NCBI RefSeq assembly: GCF_964204865.1
Contig: NC_135257.1
Span: 12,298,151-12,362,150, forward strand
Reading direction: 5' to 3'
Length of the DNA: 64,000 nucleotides
DNA from: Styela clava
Lineage: Eukaryota; Chordata; Ascidiacea; Stolidobranchia; Styelidae
Part shown: positions 44,256 through 56,287 of the stretch, in pieces
Numbering within the stretch: position 1 is the stretch's first letter
Layout of the letters: every line of letters begins with the position of its first letter
Notes under the pieces: model-generated
The model's input: only the letters and a program-made list of their open reading frames with translations
The model's database searches: none
Told to the model about the DNA's origin: nothing
Program-made: the position numbers and the translations under genes

Positions 44256-44902
44256 GTTAGCAGTCAGGCAGCATCTTACCTGTACACTGTAGGTATACGG
44301 TAATTGATCACAGAACAGTTGTTCCCTTGCAAATTTTATGTTGTTTACACTTTAGGACAGATAATTGATCACAGAACAATTCTTCCCTTTCAAATTTTAT
44401 GTTGTTTCCAGTAGACTCTCATCAAAATAAACAAATATAGTAGGCTACAAGTGCTACAACGCTTGCATTACTGCACTGGTAGGACCGTGAAAGAATAAGT
44501 TACGGTAATTTCATTGTGGTAAGACACCGGTACCGGCACCAGTACCAGTATCGTACTTACGTACTGAGCTACCAGTACCGGTTAGCAGTCAGCCAGCATC
44601 TTACCTGTACACTGTAGGCCATATACGGTACCGTAATTGATCACAGAACAGTTGTTCCCTTGCAAATTTTATGTTGTTTACACTTTAGGACAGATAATTG
44701 ATCACAGAACAATTCTTCCCTTTCAAATTTTATGTTGTTTCCAGTAGACTCTCGTCAAAATAAACAAATATAGTAGGCTACAAGTGCTACAACGCTTGCA
44801 TTACTGCACTGGTAGGACCGTGAAAGAATAAGTTACGGTAATTTCATTGTGGTAAGACACCAGTACCAGTATCGTACTTACGTACTGAGCTACCAGTACC
44901 GG
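44256..44902. repeat. 325 bp tandem duplication, two near-identical units
   Basis: Unit 1 (44256-44580) and unit 2 (44581-44902) both run from gttagcagtcag through gcatcttacctgtacactg, attgatcacagaaca, aggaccgtgaaagaataag and cgtacttacgtactgagc to accagtaccggt. They differ by few substitutions and small indels. Inside each unit a block of about 60 bases (attgatcacagaaca ... aaattttatgttgttt) is itself duplicated. High identity implies a recent event. No coding potential. Confidence 0.85.
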
Positions 44903-45189
44903 TACCGAACCTGTAGGTCTGATATTCCGTTCCGCATACGATAGGCTATAAAACTTGCATTGCAGCATTAGTAATACCGCGGAAGGAATAAGTCAATTTC
45001 ACTGCGTTACGGTACCTGTATGGCAACTTACCAGTACCGACCTACAGTAGCTGTAGTACTGAGCAAGACAATCGATCGCGAAACCGCTTGAAATAAGTGT
45101 AAAACAGTGTTCCCATGAGTAAAAATAAATACCGCGAAATTTTGTATGAAATATCATATCTCATAGGATTCATATAAAATTTAAGAATA

Positions 45190-45330
45190 AACAAAAGTAA
45201 TAGCCTTCTAGCGAAAAAATTAATCTTTAACCACTGAAAATTTCAAAGCAATTGGTCCAGTATTCGAAGAGAAAAGCGACTTTTTAAAAACGTGTCAAAG
45301 AACAACAAGAACAAGAACAAGAACAACAAG
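45190..45330 (+). mobile_element. ggacacgt-family dispersed repeat, partial copy 2
   Basis: It lacks the left end and begins near aagtaatagccttctagcg, then repeats caattggtccagtattcg and the gaagagaaaagcgac block, and ends in an (aacaag)n simple repeat that abuts the next copy. Confidence 0.65.
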
Positions 45331-45635
45331 AGAGCTATGCTCAAATATATGGACACGTAGCGCCACCCAATGGCAATAATTTTGATGACGTCATAGCGAA
45401 AAAAAAAGTAATAGCCTTCTGGAGAAAAATTTTATCTTCAACCACTGAAAATTTCAAAGCAATTGGTCCAGTATTCGAAGAGAAAAGCGACTTTTTAAAA
45501 ACGTGTCAAAGAACAACAACAAGGATAACAAGAACAAGAACAACAACAACATAATATTGAAACGATCGTTATGTCCACTACGTGTCCAACAACAACATAA
45601 TATTGAAACGATCGTTATGTCCACTACGTGTCCAA
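45331..45635 (+). mobile_element. ggacacgt-family dispersed repeat, nearly complete copy 3
   Basis: It starts agagctatgctcaaatatat ggacacgt and ends acgtgtccaa, so the outer ends form a ggacacgt/acgtgtcc inverted repeat. Between them are the tgatgacgtcatagcg block, the gaagagaaaagcgac block, an (aacaag)n stretch, and the block aacgatcgttatgtccacta. That last block is present twice with a 46-base period. No transposase is encoded. Confidence 0.7.
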
Positions 45636-46247
45636 TAAACGCAGGTAACTTCGGATGGTTTGTAACTTCGGATGAAATTTTCAATCGTTTATATCTTGAC
45701 TAAATTACGTCATATTTTGCTTCTGGCAGTTTCTATAGAGAGTCCTTTTATATCTAAATCTGTTATCATCTTCAATCGTCTAATCTTATTTATTTTTTGA
45801 CACAAAAAATCACATTTTAGCCAAAAATTGACACCTTGTTCTTGAGCGGCTAACATAGCGAATTCTGCCGACGCTAACTTCACTAAAAGACCGTCAATCG
45901 CTAGAGGGCATACACAATGTACAAGGAAAATTACAGTGATCACGAGATGTCGTGTGCGATTCAAGTAAAATATATTATTCTTTCTAATAACATAATTAGA
46001 TTGCGAATGCAAACATTGTGATACTCTTCATGACTGTATTACTGATATTGTTTATTTCAATATAATTTTATTTAGTAATTGATTGTATAGTATATAGATA
46101 AAATGTGAAATTTCTCCAATCTTCTGTTTACTCATACCATACTATTAGATTACAATTTCAAACAGTGTGAAATATTACTTTTTTGGAATGTATTATTTAT
46201 CTTCTAATATTGATTAATTCAATATTATTTTATTTTATGAAAATCTA

Positions 46248-46249
<2 letters not shown>

Positions 46250-46279
<30 letters not shown>
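46250..46279 (+). repeat. Run of 30 A residues
   Basis: A pure A tract directly follows ctaat, so that AATAAA overlaps its start. This could be the tail of a retroposed transcript or simple slippage. The upstream 230 bases match nothing I recognise. Confidence 0.8.
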
Positions 46280-46281
<2 letters not shown>

Positions 46282-46944
46282 TTTAAAAATTTTCTCAAAA
46301 TATCGACGTTACGAGGCTTACGCTGAACGTGACGTCAACAACGTGATTCAATTTCGCTCCATTTAACGCCGACGTCACATTGCGTAGCTCGCTGCGACAT
46401 TTGAACGCCAGACTATGTGGCGTCACGTGTAGTTACGGTGAATATTAAGTGAAAGCTCCTACCTGTTCCTAGTCACCAAATCCTACAAAAACTTCATGAT
46501 AGCCCCAGTCATATGCTGTTTATTCATTGTGAATCCGTTTAATGCACATCAAATTTGTGCGTTAATATTTTTGCATTCATTCTCCGAACGTATAGATGTT
46601 GTTGATACGTAAGGCTAATGAACAGCCAGTTACGCGTATCTATACTATCACAATGATAAAGTATTATGTTTACGATGATAATATCTTAAGCGTAGAATGT
46701 TGCACAGGTGAGCATGAAACTCAGGTGCACTCAGTAGGAGGTCGCAAAATGAAGAAAAGAGTATCAAAGTTTCTATTTGGCGTTTTTATCTGTTTCATGT
46801 CATTTGACTTTGTCTATCTGCCCGTGAATACATTATATCTGAATTATGAACACGAGCCACAAGCTACACCGTTCCATAATGTTTTCCATTTCCACTGCCA
46901 TTTTTTACTACCTATCGTAATTCATCATTCGTTTTATTATTATT

Positions 46945-47356
46945 GGACACGTTTAGTGGCCATAACGATCGTTTCAATATTATGTTGTTGTTCTTATTCT
47001 TAGACACATTTTTAAAAAATCGCTTTTCTCTTCGAATACTGGACCAATTGCCTTGAAATTTTCAGTGGTTAAAGATTAATTTCTTCGCTAGAAGGCTATT
47101 ACTTTTATTTATTTCAAAATTTTGCGTGAATTCTATGAAATTTGATATTTCGTCTAAAATTTTGCTGTATTATTTTTTATCCATGGAAACACGGATTTTA
47201 GTCAGTGTCATGACTGGCTGTACGTTTTGATTCTGAAAAATTCTTGCTACTGGAAATTCAGAACTTTTTTGAGGGTACCGGTAGCGTCAAAGGTACCGGT
47301 AAAGACTGATTCGCTCTGGTCTAACGTGTCCATATATTTGTGCGTAGCTCTCTTGT
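46945..47356 (-). mobile_element. ggacacgt-family dispersed repeat, copy 4 (inverted)
   Basis: The plus strand reads ggacacgtttagtggccata acgatcg at the left and cgtgtccatatatttgtgcg tagctctcttg at the right, the reverse of copy 3. Internal blocks cgcttttctcttcgaatac and tggaccaattgccttgaaat match. The central part is longer than in copy 3 and includes a ggtaccggt pair. Confidence 0.7.
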
Positions 47357-49590
47357 TTTCATTCGTTTCATTTTTGCTTCGTATTAAAATTGGTTTTCCA
47401 CTTCCATTTTTACGACTTAGTTTATTCGTCTGTTTTTTTTATTTTCATTTTTCCCATGTTGTCTCATTTTTGTTTTGTATTAAAACGATCATATTAGCAA
47501 AATCTAGGACTTTCATGAAATTAAGAATAGTCAGAAGTAAATGGTTTAGTTTTGCGAAATGTCAGAAATAGCGCTGGGCAAAATTATCATAAATTATTAC
47601 ATGCGTTGTATTTTGAAGCATTTTAGCGGTAATAATTATGGCGTGACACTGTCAAAATCGTCGAGTAAAGTGCTGTGTTTGCAAATTCCGTAGATAAAAT
47701 TGTGAGTTAGTCGGTAACGATTTTAGCTATAATAACCGTCCGGTTATTGTTTTGTCCAAAAAAAAAAACGTTAAAACTTGAGGGAAATAGTTATATATAA
47801 TTAGCGTCCGACCCGCTATTAGGACCAAAAGCCTTATGACAAGTATAAATGCACAACGGCCGATTTATTCAATTATTATTATAAATAAAAATTCAGGATT
47901 CGTGCAATCGCAGGTGCAAAGCATAAGAACGTCAATCATCGTCTTAATAAATATCTCCATCCCGGTGTTGATAATAATATCACCGTTCGCTTTAAACTCG
48001 AACGATTAATAATATACAAACAGTTATAAGATCAAAGCCAACACATAAGATAAAAATCAGAATAAAATTAATTAAAGTTTTGAAATCAGTCCTTCTCGTC
48101 TTCAAGAGCTGTTGCCGATGTAAACGCACGGGTATACCAGCTCAATGACATTAAGCATGCTGCTAATGTCATTGACCAGATATATAAAACTTCAATGTCC
48201 GCCGACCCGAAAGAATTAACAATCGGAAAAATAAAACGGCCGTCATAGATGAACGTTAGTGTGCGACACGCAAAACGGATCACGACATCGTGAGTTCTAC
48301 GCAGCGACGTTATCACGCAGACATTTCTCTCTCACGACGAAATGACGCAAAGCGAAAAGTGGCCATCCGAAGTTAGAAACATTTGGAATACAGATCTGCA
48401 GACAAATAAAGTCAATAATTTGAATGAAAAAAGGTATTGACTGATATGAAACCGAGTTTATCGTGAAGAGAAAGGCTTCATTGTATTATATTCCAAGTTT
48501 GGCTTCAATTGAACAATAAAAGGCGGAGAAATTGTTCATAATATAGTGAAATCATCCGAAGTTACCTGCTTTTACGGTACCTAATCCGTTCAGTCAGACA
48601 GCACGGTTACCGTAAATTAGTACCGGTACCGTACGTCAGCGTGTCCTTAGCTTCCTGCTTTGCATCACACTCTAAAGATAAAAAACCTTTTTGGTGTGCA
48701 AGCAACAACTGTGAGAGAATCCCCTTAGTATCATATTCATCTTTGAACTTTTAATCTACAACAGGCTTGCTATTTCACATAAATGCATATAACAGTCTTC
48801 CAACAAGTTTCGTAATTGCACGATGATTGCAGTACCATGCCTGCTGGTTATATTTTATTTTATGCAGAAATTTGAAAACAAACTGAACTATAATGATATA
48901 ATTGAAAACCAATATAGATTTAAAAATAAAATTTATGCTGCCCCAAAATAACAAAAACTACTAAATCATGCTAAAAGAGAAAACTTGAGAGCATGGAAAG
49001 GACAGAATGAGTAATACATTTTATCAAAGTCGAACACTAAATTGCACAGGTTAACATTTATCACAGTGAATCACAAAGTCTGTTTTATCATATTGCATTC
49101 AACCGCATTGTATACTAAGTAATGCATAATAATTCTAAATCGAACAACATCCAATTTTGCATGATACACAAATCAAACACATGATTTTAACCAAAAAAGT
49201 TGATTGAACTATTGTAGGAAGGAGGTACTGAAGAAAATAACAAATTGTGCAATAATTTGAAGAACTGACAGGATAAGAAAAAAATTTACCCACATACTAT
49301 TTAAGGTCATATAAAATTCCAATAGTTGCTATTTAATCAGTTTAACCATATTAATGTGACAAAAGTGAAATAAAAACTATATAACAAAGTCTAAAACAGT
49401 AGAACAGCCTATTAATTCCACTGATATAAGAATAACATGAATATGCAGCAATGTAAGAGATCAGACTTTAAATCCAATAGGACCATCTTTAGCTGTAGGA
49501 TTTGTGAATCAGTTCAAATTTCATTAAGTTCAGAATCAATCGACAAACAAAAGCATATGGCAATTTCATATCAGGCCCGATAAGAAAATA
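47357..49590. other. Intergenic sequence and probable 3' flank of the methyltransferase gene
   Basis: AT-rich sequence. It includes a ggtacc-rich patch at about 48570-48650 and a possible minus-strand exon at 48086-48319, described separately. Otherwise nothing is recognised. Confidence 0.3.
48086..48319 (-). CDS. Possible terminal exon with a membrane segment, unrecognised
   Basis: On the minus strand an open frame reads through GRFIFPIVNSFGSADIEVLY, IWSMTLAACLMSLSWYTRAF and TSATALEDEKD before TGA. It holds one hydrophobic stretch of about 18 residues, a Trp/Tyr-rich border and a charged tail. There is no usable ATG at its left edge (the frame opens with GTG after a stop), so it would have to be a 3' exon. 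No upstream partner exon was found and no family is recognised. Confidence 0.25.
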   Translation of the reverse strand, partial: CVITSLRRTHDVVIRFACRTLTFIYDGRFIFPIVNSFGSADIEVLYIWSMTLAACLMSLSWYTRAFTSATALEDEKD

Positions 49591-49591
49591 G

Positions 49592-49702
49592 GGTGCTCCA
49601 GAAGTATGTGCACCAAGATGTTGCACAAACTGAATCCTAACTGTTACACATATACTATGTTTAGGTTGTGCGCCATCTTAGCGCACATACTTCTGGAGCT
49701 CC
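49592..49702. mobile_element. 110 bp near-palindromic MITE, copy 2
   Basis: Begins ggtgctccagaagtatgtg and ends with the inverted cacatacttctggagctcc. The flanks gaaaatag (49584-49591) and gaaaatgg (49703-49710) differ at one base and are read as an 8 bp target duplication. The copy at 29551-29660 has the same length and ends. Confidence 0.75.
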
Positions 49703-49960
49703 GAAAATGGGACATTATACATGAGAAGCAAATTGAACACCTGCTTTATTTATATTATGTACCGGTATGTTTTTTGTATGTATGAAGCCAATTGTTTGCA
49801 CATGGACTCTGTATGACGTAAGTCATAATCGAAGGTACTCCCTCACAAGTGATTAGGCATAATGTGTTCTGATATAACTGAATGTGATTAGCCAATGGCC
49901 ATAAGCCCTAATATGATTTGATAACTGAGTAAAAATCCAAGTTGAAATCAAGAAGATTTT

Positions 49961-51422
49961 TCACTTGAAGTTGAAAAACTGTTTTTTTTCAGCAGTTAAA
50001 ATTGGCTTTGATGCATACACAGCGCATGCCTTTGAAAATTTATTCATAACTTTAACATTCTTCACACGAATATCATCAAATCCCATGGCAATAAGAGAAC
50101 CAATATAAAAGCCAGAAGTGATAGGAGAAGAGTTCAGAAGACCAAACTTTTGTTGAAGCCGAAGTCTGTTGTATCGGGCCAAAGACACCATTTTTCCTCC
50201 TGGTTTCAAGACCCTTAAAAAAAGATAAAATTAAGTACTTTGTAATTAGTATAAACAGTGTTTCATAAACCAATTTCATAACATATATATGATAATACAA
50301 ATAGAAATTTTATTATGTACGGTAGGTCATAAATACAGTGAAAAAATGGACTTAATATTAATTAAAATACTACAATGATTGTCAATCGAATAAAATTTAA
50401 AGATGTGGATTAAGTGGCATAACAATGCATAACAACAAAAAATTTTTTCATTTAGTAGTCATTTACTGGTATAAATGTGAAATTAATTAAAAGTTTAGTT
50501 TTAATATACTCGGTCAAATTGCTTTGAGAAATCTTATACCTTTTGAGGTATCAAAAGTGAAGTCTTTCCGATATTCCGGTGAAAATTTCAGTTTATTAAG
50601 TACTCATTTAGTGATATAAAATAATGTAAAATTGATACACGGCTTCAATATGCCCAATTAAAGTGCTTTGCGAAATCTTATACCTTTTGAGGTATCAAAA
50701 ATAAGACATTAAAATTTCAGTTAGGCCTATAGTCAAGAAAATATATCTGTTATACCAAGCATGAAGTAAAATACTTTATCCCTGAATAAAGAAATACAAT
50801 CAATCAATGTTGTTGATGGATTATAATATCTTAGTTAGGATTTACATCTTAGTTGTGAACGCATTGATTGTAATATTTTTGATCTTCATGTTAAAATAAA
50901 AATTGTCATTCTGGTTACGGTACCTGTTCAATCCTGTTAATCCAAGTATACAAAAAATCAAATTAAAACTATACAGTATTACTGTATCAACACATACCTG
51001 TATAGCTCTTCACAAGACTTGTCAATATCATCCCAGAACACATGGCAATTTGTGTGAAATATTCGATCTATAGAGTTATCTGGAATTGACATTTCATGTA
51101 CTGATTCACAAAGTATAGTTAGTTCATCATTGTCAATATGATGCCGTAATTTTTCGCATGCCAATTTGCACATCAATTCGGAGTGATCAATTCCAAAAAC
51201 CTTTCCTGGGTATTGTTGTTTTGACAAAGCAAACTCTAGTCCAATGGCACGATTGAAACCAACACAAAGAACTTTATGTTCAGGCAGAGACTCAAGTAGT
51301 TCAAAACAAGTTTTTTCGAGGTTTCCATTCCTTAAAAATGCGGCTCCAACTAATGAACCCCAAAATCCATTCTGAGGTTGTTTAGCATTTAAAGCCAATT
51401 TTTGTGCTATTCGACTAACCAT
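49961..51422 (-). CDS. Class I SAM-dependent methyltransferase, 2 coding exons, about 225 aa
   Basis: Probable small-molecule or protein methyltransferase of the Methyltransf_11 type; substrate unknown. Coding exons: 50998-51422 and 49961-50213, joined by a phase 2 GT-AG intron (…CEELYR/VLKPGGKMV…). Residues 51-61 (VLCVGFNRAIG) occupy the SAM-binding motif I position, but the usual GxGxG glycines are reduced. GIDHSELM (77-84) supplies the acidic ribose-binding residue, and DNSIDRIFHTNCHVFWDD is the post II/III region. The motif LKPGGKMV is the classical loop before strand 5. The ATG at 51422 lies directly after a splice acceptor (ctgtag), so a 5' exon must exist. An open segment at 51560-51830 could be part of it, but does not join in frame at the donors I tried. 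Confidence 0.85.
50453..50735. repeat. Diverged tandem duplication in the methyltransferase intron, about 144 bp period
   Basis: Two units share tttagtagtcattta / ttaagtactcattta at the start and the block gaaatcttataccttttgag gtatcaaaa later on. The block itself contains a short hairpin, atacc-ttttga-ggtat. It is located between the two coding exons. Confidence 0.6.
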
Positions 51423-52063
51423 CTACAGAGTGAAAATTCATAAATTATTGTCAGTTATATTTTTTTAAATTTTCCATACCTTGCATGTAACTTGATACGC
51501 AACTGTACCGGTACAGTTAGACTAGCCTACGGTACGTTACCGTACCTATTACGGTACCGGTAACAGATAAACTGGTATCAACATTGTACTGTGGTACTGA
51601 TACTGACAGCCGCACATCCGTCATCTGTCAGTAGTACCAAAGCGTATATATAATAGTATACCGGTACGTTACGGTAACTCTTGAATTGATTCGTCCACAG
51701 ACCTGTAGACTGAGACAAGTGCAGTTTTAAGTATTCTGTGGCGTCTGCAGCTGCCGCAAAACCATGACGGTATTTCCATACCATGGCCGCTACAGCCAAA
51801 CCTATGGCGACTGAATTTTTAGCTGCCACAAACCAATGACGAGCTGCCGTTACAGCGTGCTGCCGTAACCACGGCAGGTGGGCCGTAAAGACAGGACTGT
51901 CCCTTATGGTGACAAATATTGGGTAAGTTGGAACGTTTTTCTTATGGATACAGTTTTGATGGATTTGGGGTTAGGGTTTAAGTAGATATAATTCCGTATG
52001 ATCAATTAAAATCTGGTACATTAATTTGTGAATATACCGTTAATACTGAATAGCGCAATAAAA
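51423..52063 (-). promoter_or_regulatory. Upstream region of the methyltransferase gene
   Basis: It contains a dense patch of ggtaccggt-like words (51505-51560 and 51658-51680). A more GC-rich segment at 51700-51900 reads on the minus strand as MVWKYRHGFAAAADATEYLK and could include the 5' exon. No TATA box is evident. Confidence 0.35.
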
Positions 52064-52403
52064 CGGCGCGGCGGTGTGGCTCAACGGGCTAAGCGTTAAG
52101 AATACGCTCGCCACCGCACCTCTAATTACTCTGCGTGGGTTTGCAGGTTCGAATCCCACGCAGGGATGGTTATGTGCGAGAGGATTGCTGGACTCCTCGC
52201 CGTCGTTGGGGGGTTCACAAAACTGCTGGTCGGTTACGGCTTCCTCCACCACCAAGTCCATGCTTCCGAAAACAAAAAATATAACTAATCCCATACCAGA
52301 CTTGGAATGGTAAACGGACGAGAGGCCGTGGTTTGCTATATGGATAAGCCGTCTTATCGGATTTTCTCTCCGCGGGATAAATATGTAAATCCTAATCCTA
52401 AAA
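52064..52403 (+). mobile_element. Full-length tRNA-derived SINE
   Basis: The head carries an RNA polymerase III box A (gtggctcaacgggctaagcg) and a perfect box B (ggttcgaatcc) separated by a longer than usual spacer. A non-tRNA body follows (gtgcgagaggattgctgg, ggtcggttacggcttcctc, ccaagtccatgcttccg, gtaaacggacgagaggcc), ending in an (atccta)n tail. The flanks taaaac before and after may be a short target duplication. It is the reference for truncated copies at 14842, 18143, 20160, 21783, 25590 and 30850. The box A to box B spacing and surrounding arms make a functional tRNA unlikely. Confidence 0.85.
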
Positions 52404-53540
52404 CCATTACGGACTTTCATACGAACCATCGGAGAGACAGAGAGAGTTTATTTCATTTTGTCAAACCAAGTAAACAATTTATGCACACATAAACAAATAT
52501 CAAAAAAATAGTTTTCGGTATATGACTGGGGGGCAACGATACGACCTTTGGGGGTCATCAGAGTCAGTTGCCACCCAATTATATTAAATAAGCATAAAAA
52601 TAACAGGTTCGTGTCAATATATCAATGTCTCTCACGATTTATACTATGTACAATATTTACATGAATTTACTATTTTCAATTATGGAAGCATTCTTTTAAA
52701 TAATGGGATTTTGCACAAATTGAAATTATATTGCAAAATATAAAATGATCGAAACGAAAAAAAGCGTGACGGCTGCTGCCAGACACTGTTTTTACTTCAC
52801 TCTTGGGGGACGAGGCGGTTTCGCTTTTCATTCGCGAGTTGGAGCTGTTGCTTGGTTGAGGGCCAATGTTGCACCTGGAGTGTATTGGATCAGGTGGAAC
52901 TCGTAATATCTTTTTCGAAGGTATAAAATACGGTACCGTACTATATATACTATGCTGACGATATTAGATTGCATGTCCGGCTACCAGTACTGCAGTACCT
53001 GGTAGCACTGAAGTCCGGTACAGTACCTACTACCTGCCATACAGTTCTTCAAGTTGTGTCAATGCCACTGCTTACTACCGCGTTTCCCCGAAAATAAAAC
53101 TTTGTCCGAATTATGAAAATTATTGTAATATAAGCCCTTTAAAATGATAGTCCATACCTAAATTAGAAGAAATTGTAACTTGATGGCAAATTTGTGGAGC
53201 GAAATCACAGGCTGAAAGACGTCTGTTTGCTGTTGTTGACTTGACTACATAAGGTGAATATAATTATATATAAGAATAATACAAAAATACAGTATGACAA
53301 ACCTTTCAAATATTGCATTGGACCTAAAGACTCCAATCATGAAATAACAAAACATGTTGATTCTAAACAATCATATATTATAGTATATCGGTATATTTCG
53401 ATACAAGGTGAAATGACACAAAGTTTCAAACACTGATATGACATTACTGTTTAACATATATAATGTTCGTTGCCTTTTTGATTTTATATATTAGAATCTG
53501 AACCTATATATTATTTACATTAAAAACATGAACTATGACA
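52404..53540. other. Intergenic sequence with transposon scraps
   Basis: It holds a ggtacc/agtacc-rich patch (52930-53040) and a fragment of the gtttccccgaaaataa terminus (about 53081). The remainder is AT-rich. No gene is supported. Confidence 0.35.
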
Positions 53541-53544
53541 ATAG

Positions 53545-54190
53545 ACAATACGTTTATTTCGTCGTGCCAGAAATCACAACACAAGTTCACAACAGATAAA
53601 AAATTATGCATTATTACAGTAACAGATTTTATTGCAATTGACAGGAAATCGCGAAGGACCAGAAATGGTCATCATAAGTCAGCGACACCTAGATTTAAGA
53701 CGAGTCAAATGTAAAAATTGCAATTGAAGAAAGCAATGGATACAAAGAGAAACTTAGTCATTCAAAAAATTACCAACAAAACAGGGAGTGATATAAATAT
53801 TCATATACGGTAGCATTTGGGAGAGAGAAAAAAAACATAAGGCGGGAAAATTCAGTGATTAATTTTTTTTTATCTTCGTTCATTTCGTCATGCAGGAAAT
53901 AATACACAAATTAAAGGCACAGCTTATACAATAAAGAAACGGATTTAGTCGCAATTTAAAAGCAGGTAGCTTTCATCGCAAGAAACAGAAGGGATCATCA
54001 TAAGTCTGCGACACCAACATTTGAAATCAGTCAAAAATTGAAATAATAAAAAAGGTAATGGTAGAGAATATTAGTCATTCGAAGAAATTGTTCAACAAGG
54101 GGAGGGAGGGTAAAGATTCCTGTGAAACATCACATATAATTTTAGAATGAGATAAAAAAAAAAGTCTGGGAAATACAATGAGACACAGTA
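53545..54190. repeat. Diverged tandem duplication, about 330 bp period
   Basis: The two units (about 53545-53865 and 53875-54190) share the ordered landmarks catttcgtc-tgc-ggaaat, acagattttattgcaatt / cggatttagtcgcaattt, catcataagtcagcgacacc / catcataagtctgcgacacc and ttagtcattcaaaaaatt / ttagtcattcgaagaaatt. Identity is moderate. On the minus strand AATAAA words sit at matching places, so the unit might derive from a transcript end. Confidence 0.6.
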
Positions 54191-56287
54191 GTTTTGAGGG
54201 AAAAAAAACGGTTGGGCATATCAATTTGCTGAACTTCTGTATAATGGCAACTATTAAATATTGTCACTTGCAACATCAAATCGAGCTATATTTTTTATTT
54301 GCAAAAGAATAAATAAATATAAAATTACATAACTTTTAGGTACGAATGCGAAAGCAGAATTCATACTCCATGTACATCCAACATATGAGATTTGAAAGTG
54401 AGAAGAGAAAATGATGCAGTTTAAATCTGACTGTGAAATAGGAAAAACAGTCTTGGTGAACTTATTGCCACCAACTAACAAATGTCAGCCGGGCCATCAA
54501 AAATCCAGAGAACAGAAATATATTCAAGCCTTATAAGTCTAAAGGTGATTGCATGAGTAATAGAAAATTCAGAATTAGGTGATTGAGGTATGTCATATTT
54601 TATAAAGCAAAATCAATTCATCGCGACTGTAAAAGCTATCATTTTCATTCCCAAAATCACCACCATTTTATACAATTCATGATTCGTTCGCTGTTCTACA
54701 TAGGTAATATATTCAAAAATTTGCATTGCACCTTATTCATCATGTATGTTTTTCTCAATATATTTCAGATGGTGATTATACAATCACAAAAAGAGCTGTG
54801 GTGAAGTTCAAACAAAGTGTACCCTTGCTAAGAATTCTTGGTTGGGAAAGTTGAATTGTGTTCTCATGTTGTTGCAATATATTTTGAACCTACTTATGTT
54901 GGGAATTCTAAATTAAGCAAAATATTATTGTGTTCAAATTTGAATAAAGAAATTGTTTCTTTTTTATTAATGCTGTTGCAACTAAAGCCAGTGTAATAAG
55001 ACCAGATCCCAATTTATTGTAAATTTGAGACATAACTTTCTTCAAAAAATTAAGTCTACCTTAAATTTCAAATGCCATTCACTTATTAATTTCTTGCATA
55101 TCACCATTATTGCAATTTATACAAATCAACTTATGTAAAATTTCATTTTTAATAAAAATAAAAAATATCATAATTAATGTCGAGTGTTCGAGGGGTGCGA
55201 GTTTGACATCCTCTGGTCTACCGTGCTGAGAATGCATTTAAATGATATTCAGGCTTCAGCCCCGATCATCTATTAAACAAATTCCACATCCAGTAGGGCA
55301 TTTATGCAGAGTCCCAACAACTTGGGGTATCATTCCTTTTCCTAATTTTCAATTTTAATCTTTCCTATGCTTGCTAAAACATGCTTGGTACCTAATCAAG
55401 GGTGAAATTTCTTTTCTTGATAGCTGCTTTCTCCCTCCATACAGTTACATTCTTTTGCAGTTCATTACAATATACAATACAATTTTATTTCGATTACTCT
55501 TACTTTGCAAAGTACTTCATTTCATAGATAGCTCTTAGGTATGTAATCCTTTTCCTCTGGAAAGTTTATCTCTGCTCAGTATATTCCAGTGCAATGACTG
55601 AATGAGAAAATCCAGTCTGCCAGTACGGTACCATCACTTTTGAAGTAGCTCCGTCTGATTTGTGTGACTGTGTAACAGAGCAGCTCAAATGCATAACAGA
55701 TATACAAGCTAGTTTGTATTCAATCTATAAATGAGAAAAAGACTGTTGAAAAAACGCTAACACACAACGATATATTTAAACAAGTCAGAGCAACGCACAA
55801 GTATAAACCTGACGAAACGTGCTACGCAACGAGTGTCCCCCTAAACAGCACAAAAACGTAGCTGGCAGCATCGGTCATGAAAGTTGGTAATGGCAAGAGC
55901 TGCTGCGGTTCGTGCGTGGCGCGAGCTGCCATGAAGTGGTAAGAACCGCGCCTCGACAAAGATGTCCCTACCCTACTTCTGTACTTGTGTCTGAATGTGT
56001 TATTCTGACATATAAGATTATAGAACAACGGGACCTTCCATACGACAGTATCTGTAGCTTACCGAACAGCCCTAACACTGTTCTGCTGTTATAGAACATG
56101 GACACCAGACGCTAGAACAGTGGTCGGGATTCTCGGGATCGGGAACCACCTGGGATACCCTGGCCGCTAATTCCCAGCATCCAATTCTTCAGGAAGATAA
56201 ATCGTAAAACCATAGTTACCGTAGACTATGATAAAACTGGGTAAAACCAAAGCCCATATGGGTAAAACCAAAGCCCATATAGATAAA
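54191..56287. other. Intergenic sequence without recognisable gene
   Basis: Mostly AT-rich with short open frames of no family resemblance. A GC-richer segment at 55800-56000 encodes a 36-codon minus-strand frame beginning MAARATHEPQQLLPLP; this could be a 5' exon but has no partner that I can find. A short palindromic patch cagtggtcgggattctcggg lies near 56119. Confidence 0.3.

Noticed and set aside
45710-46012. Minus-strand open frame with a hydrophobic start (100 codons)
   Set aside because: It has no ATG at the proper place (it opens with TTG), is wedged between repeats, and no exon partner was found. Kept only as a remote possibility.
46596-47003. 135-codon open frame with an ATG
   Set aside because: Its last 20 codons lie in a copy of the ggacacgt dispersed repeat and the remainder resembles no protein family.
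52074-52160. tRNA gene suggested by box A and box B sequences
   Set aside because: The box spacing is too long, the acceptor stem does not form convincingly, and the same sequence continues into a repeated body and tail, so it is the head of a SINE.
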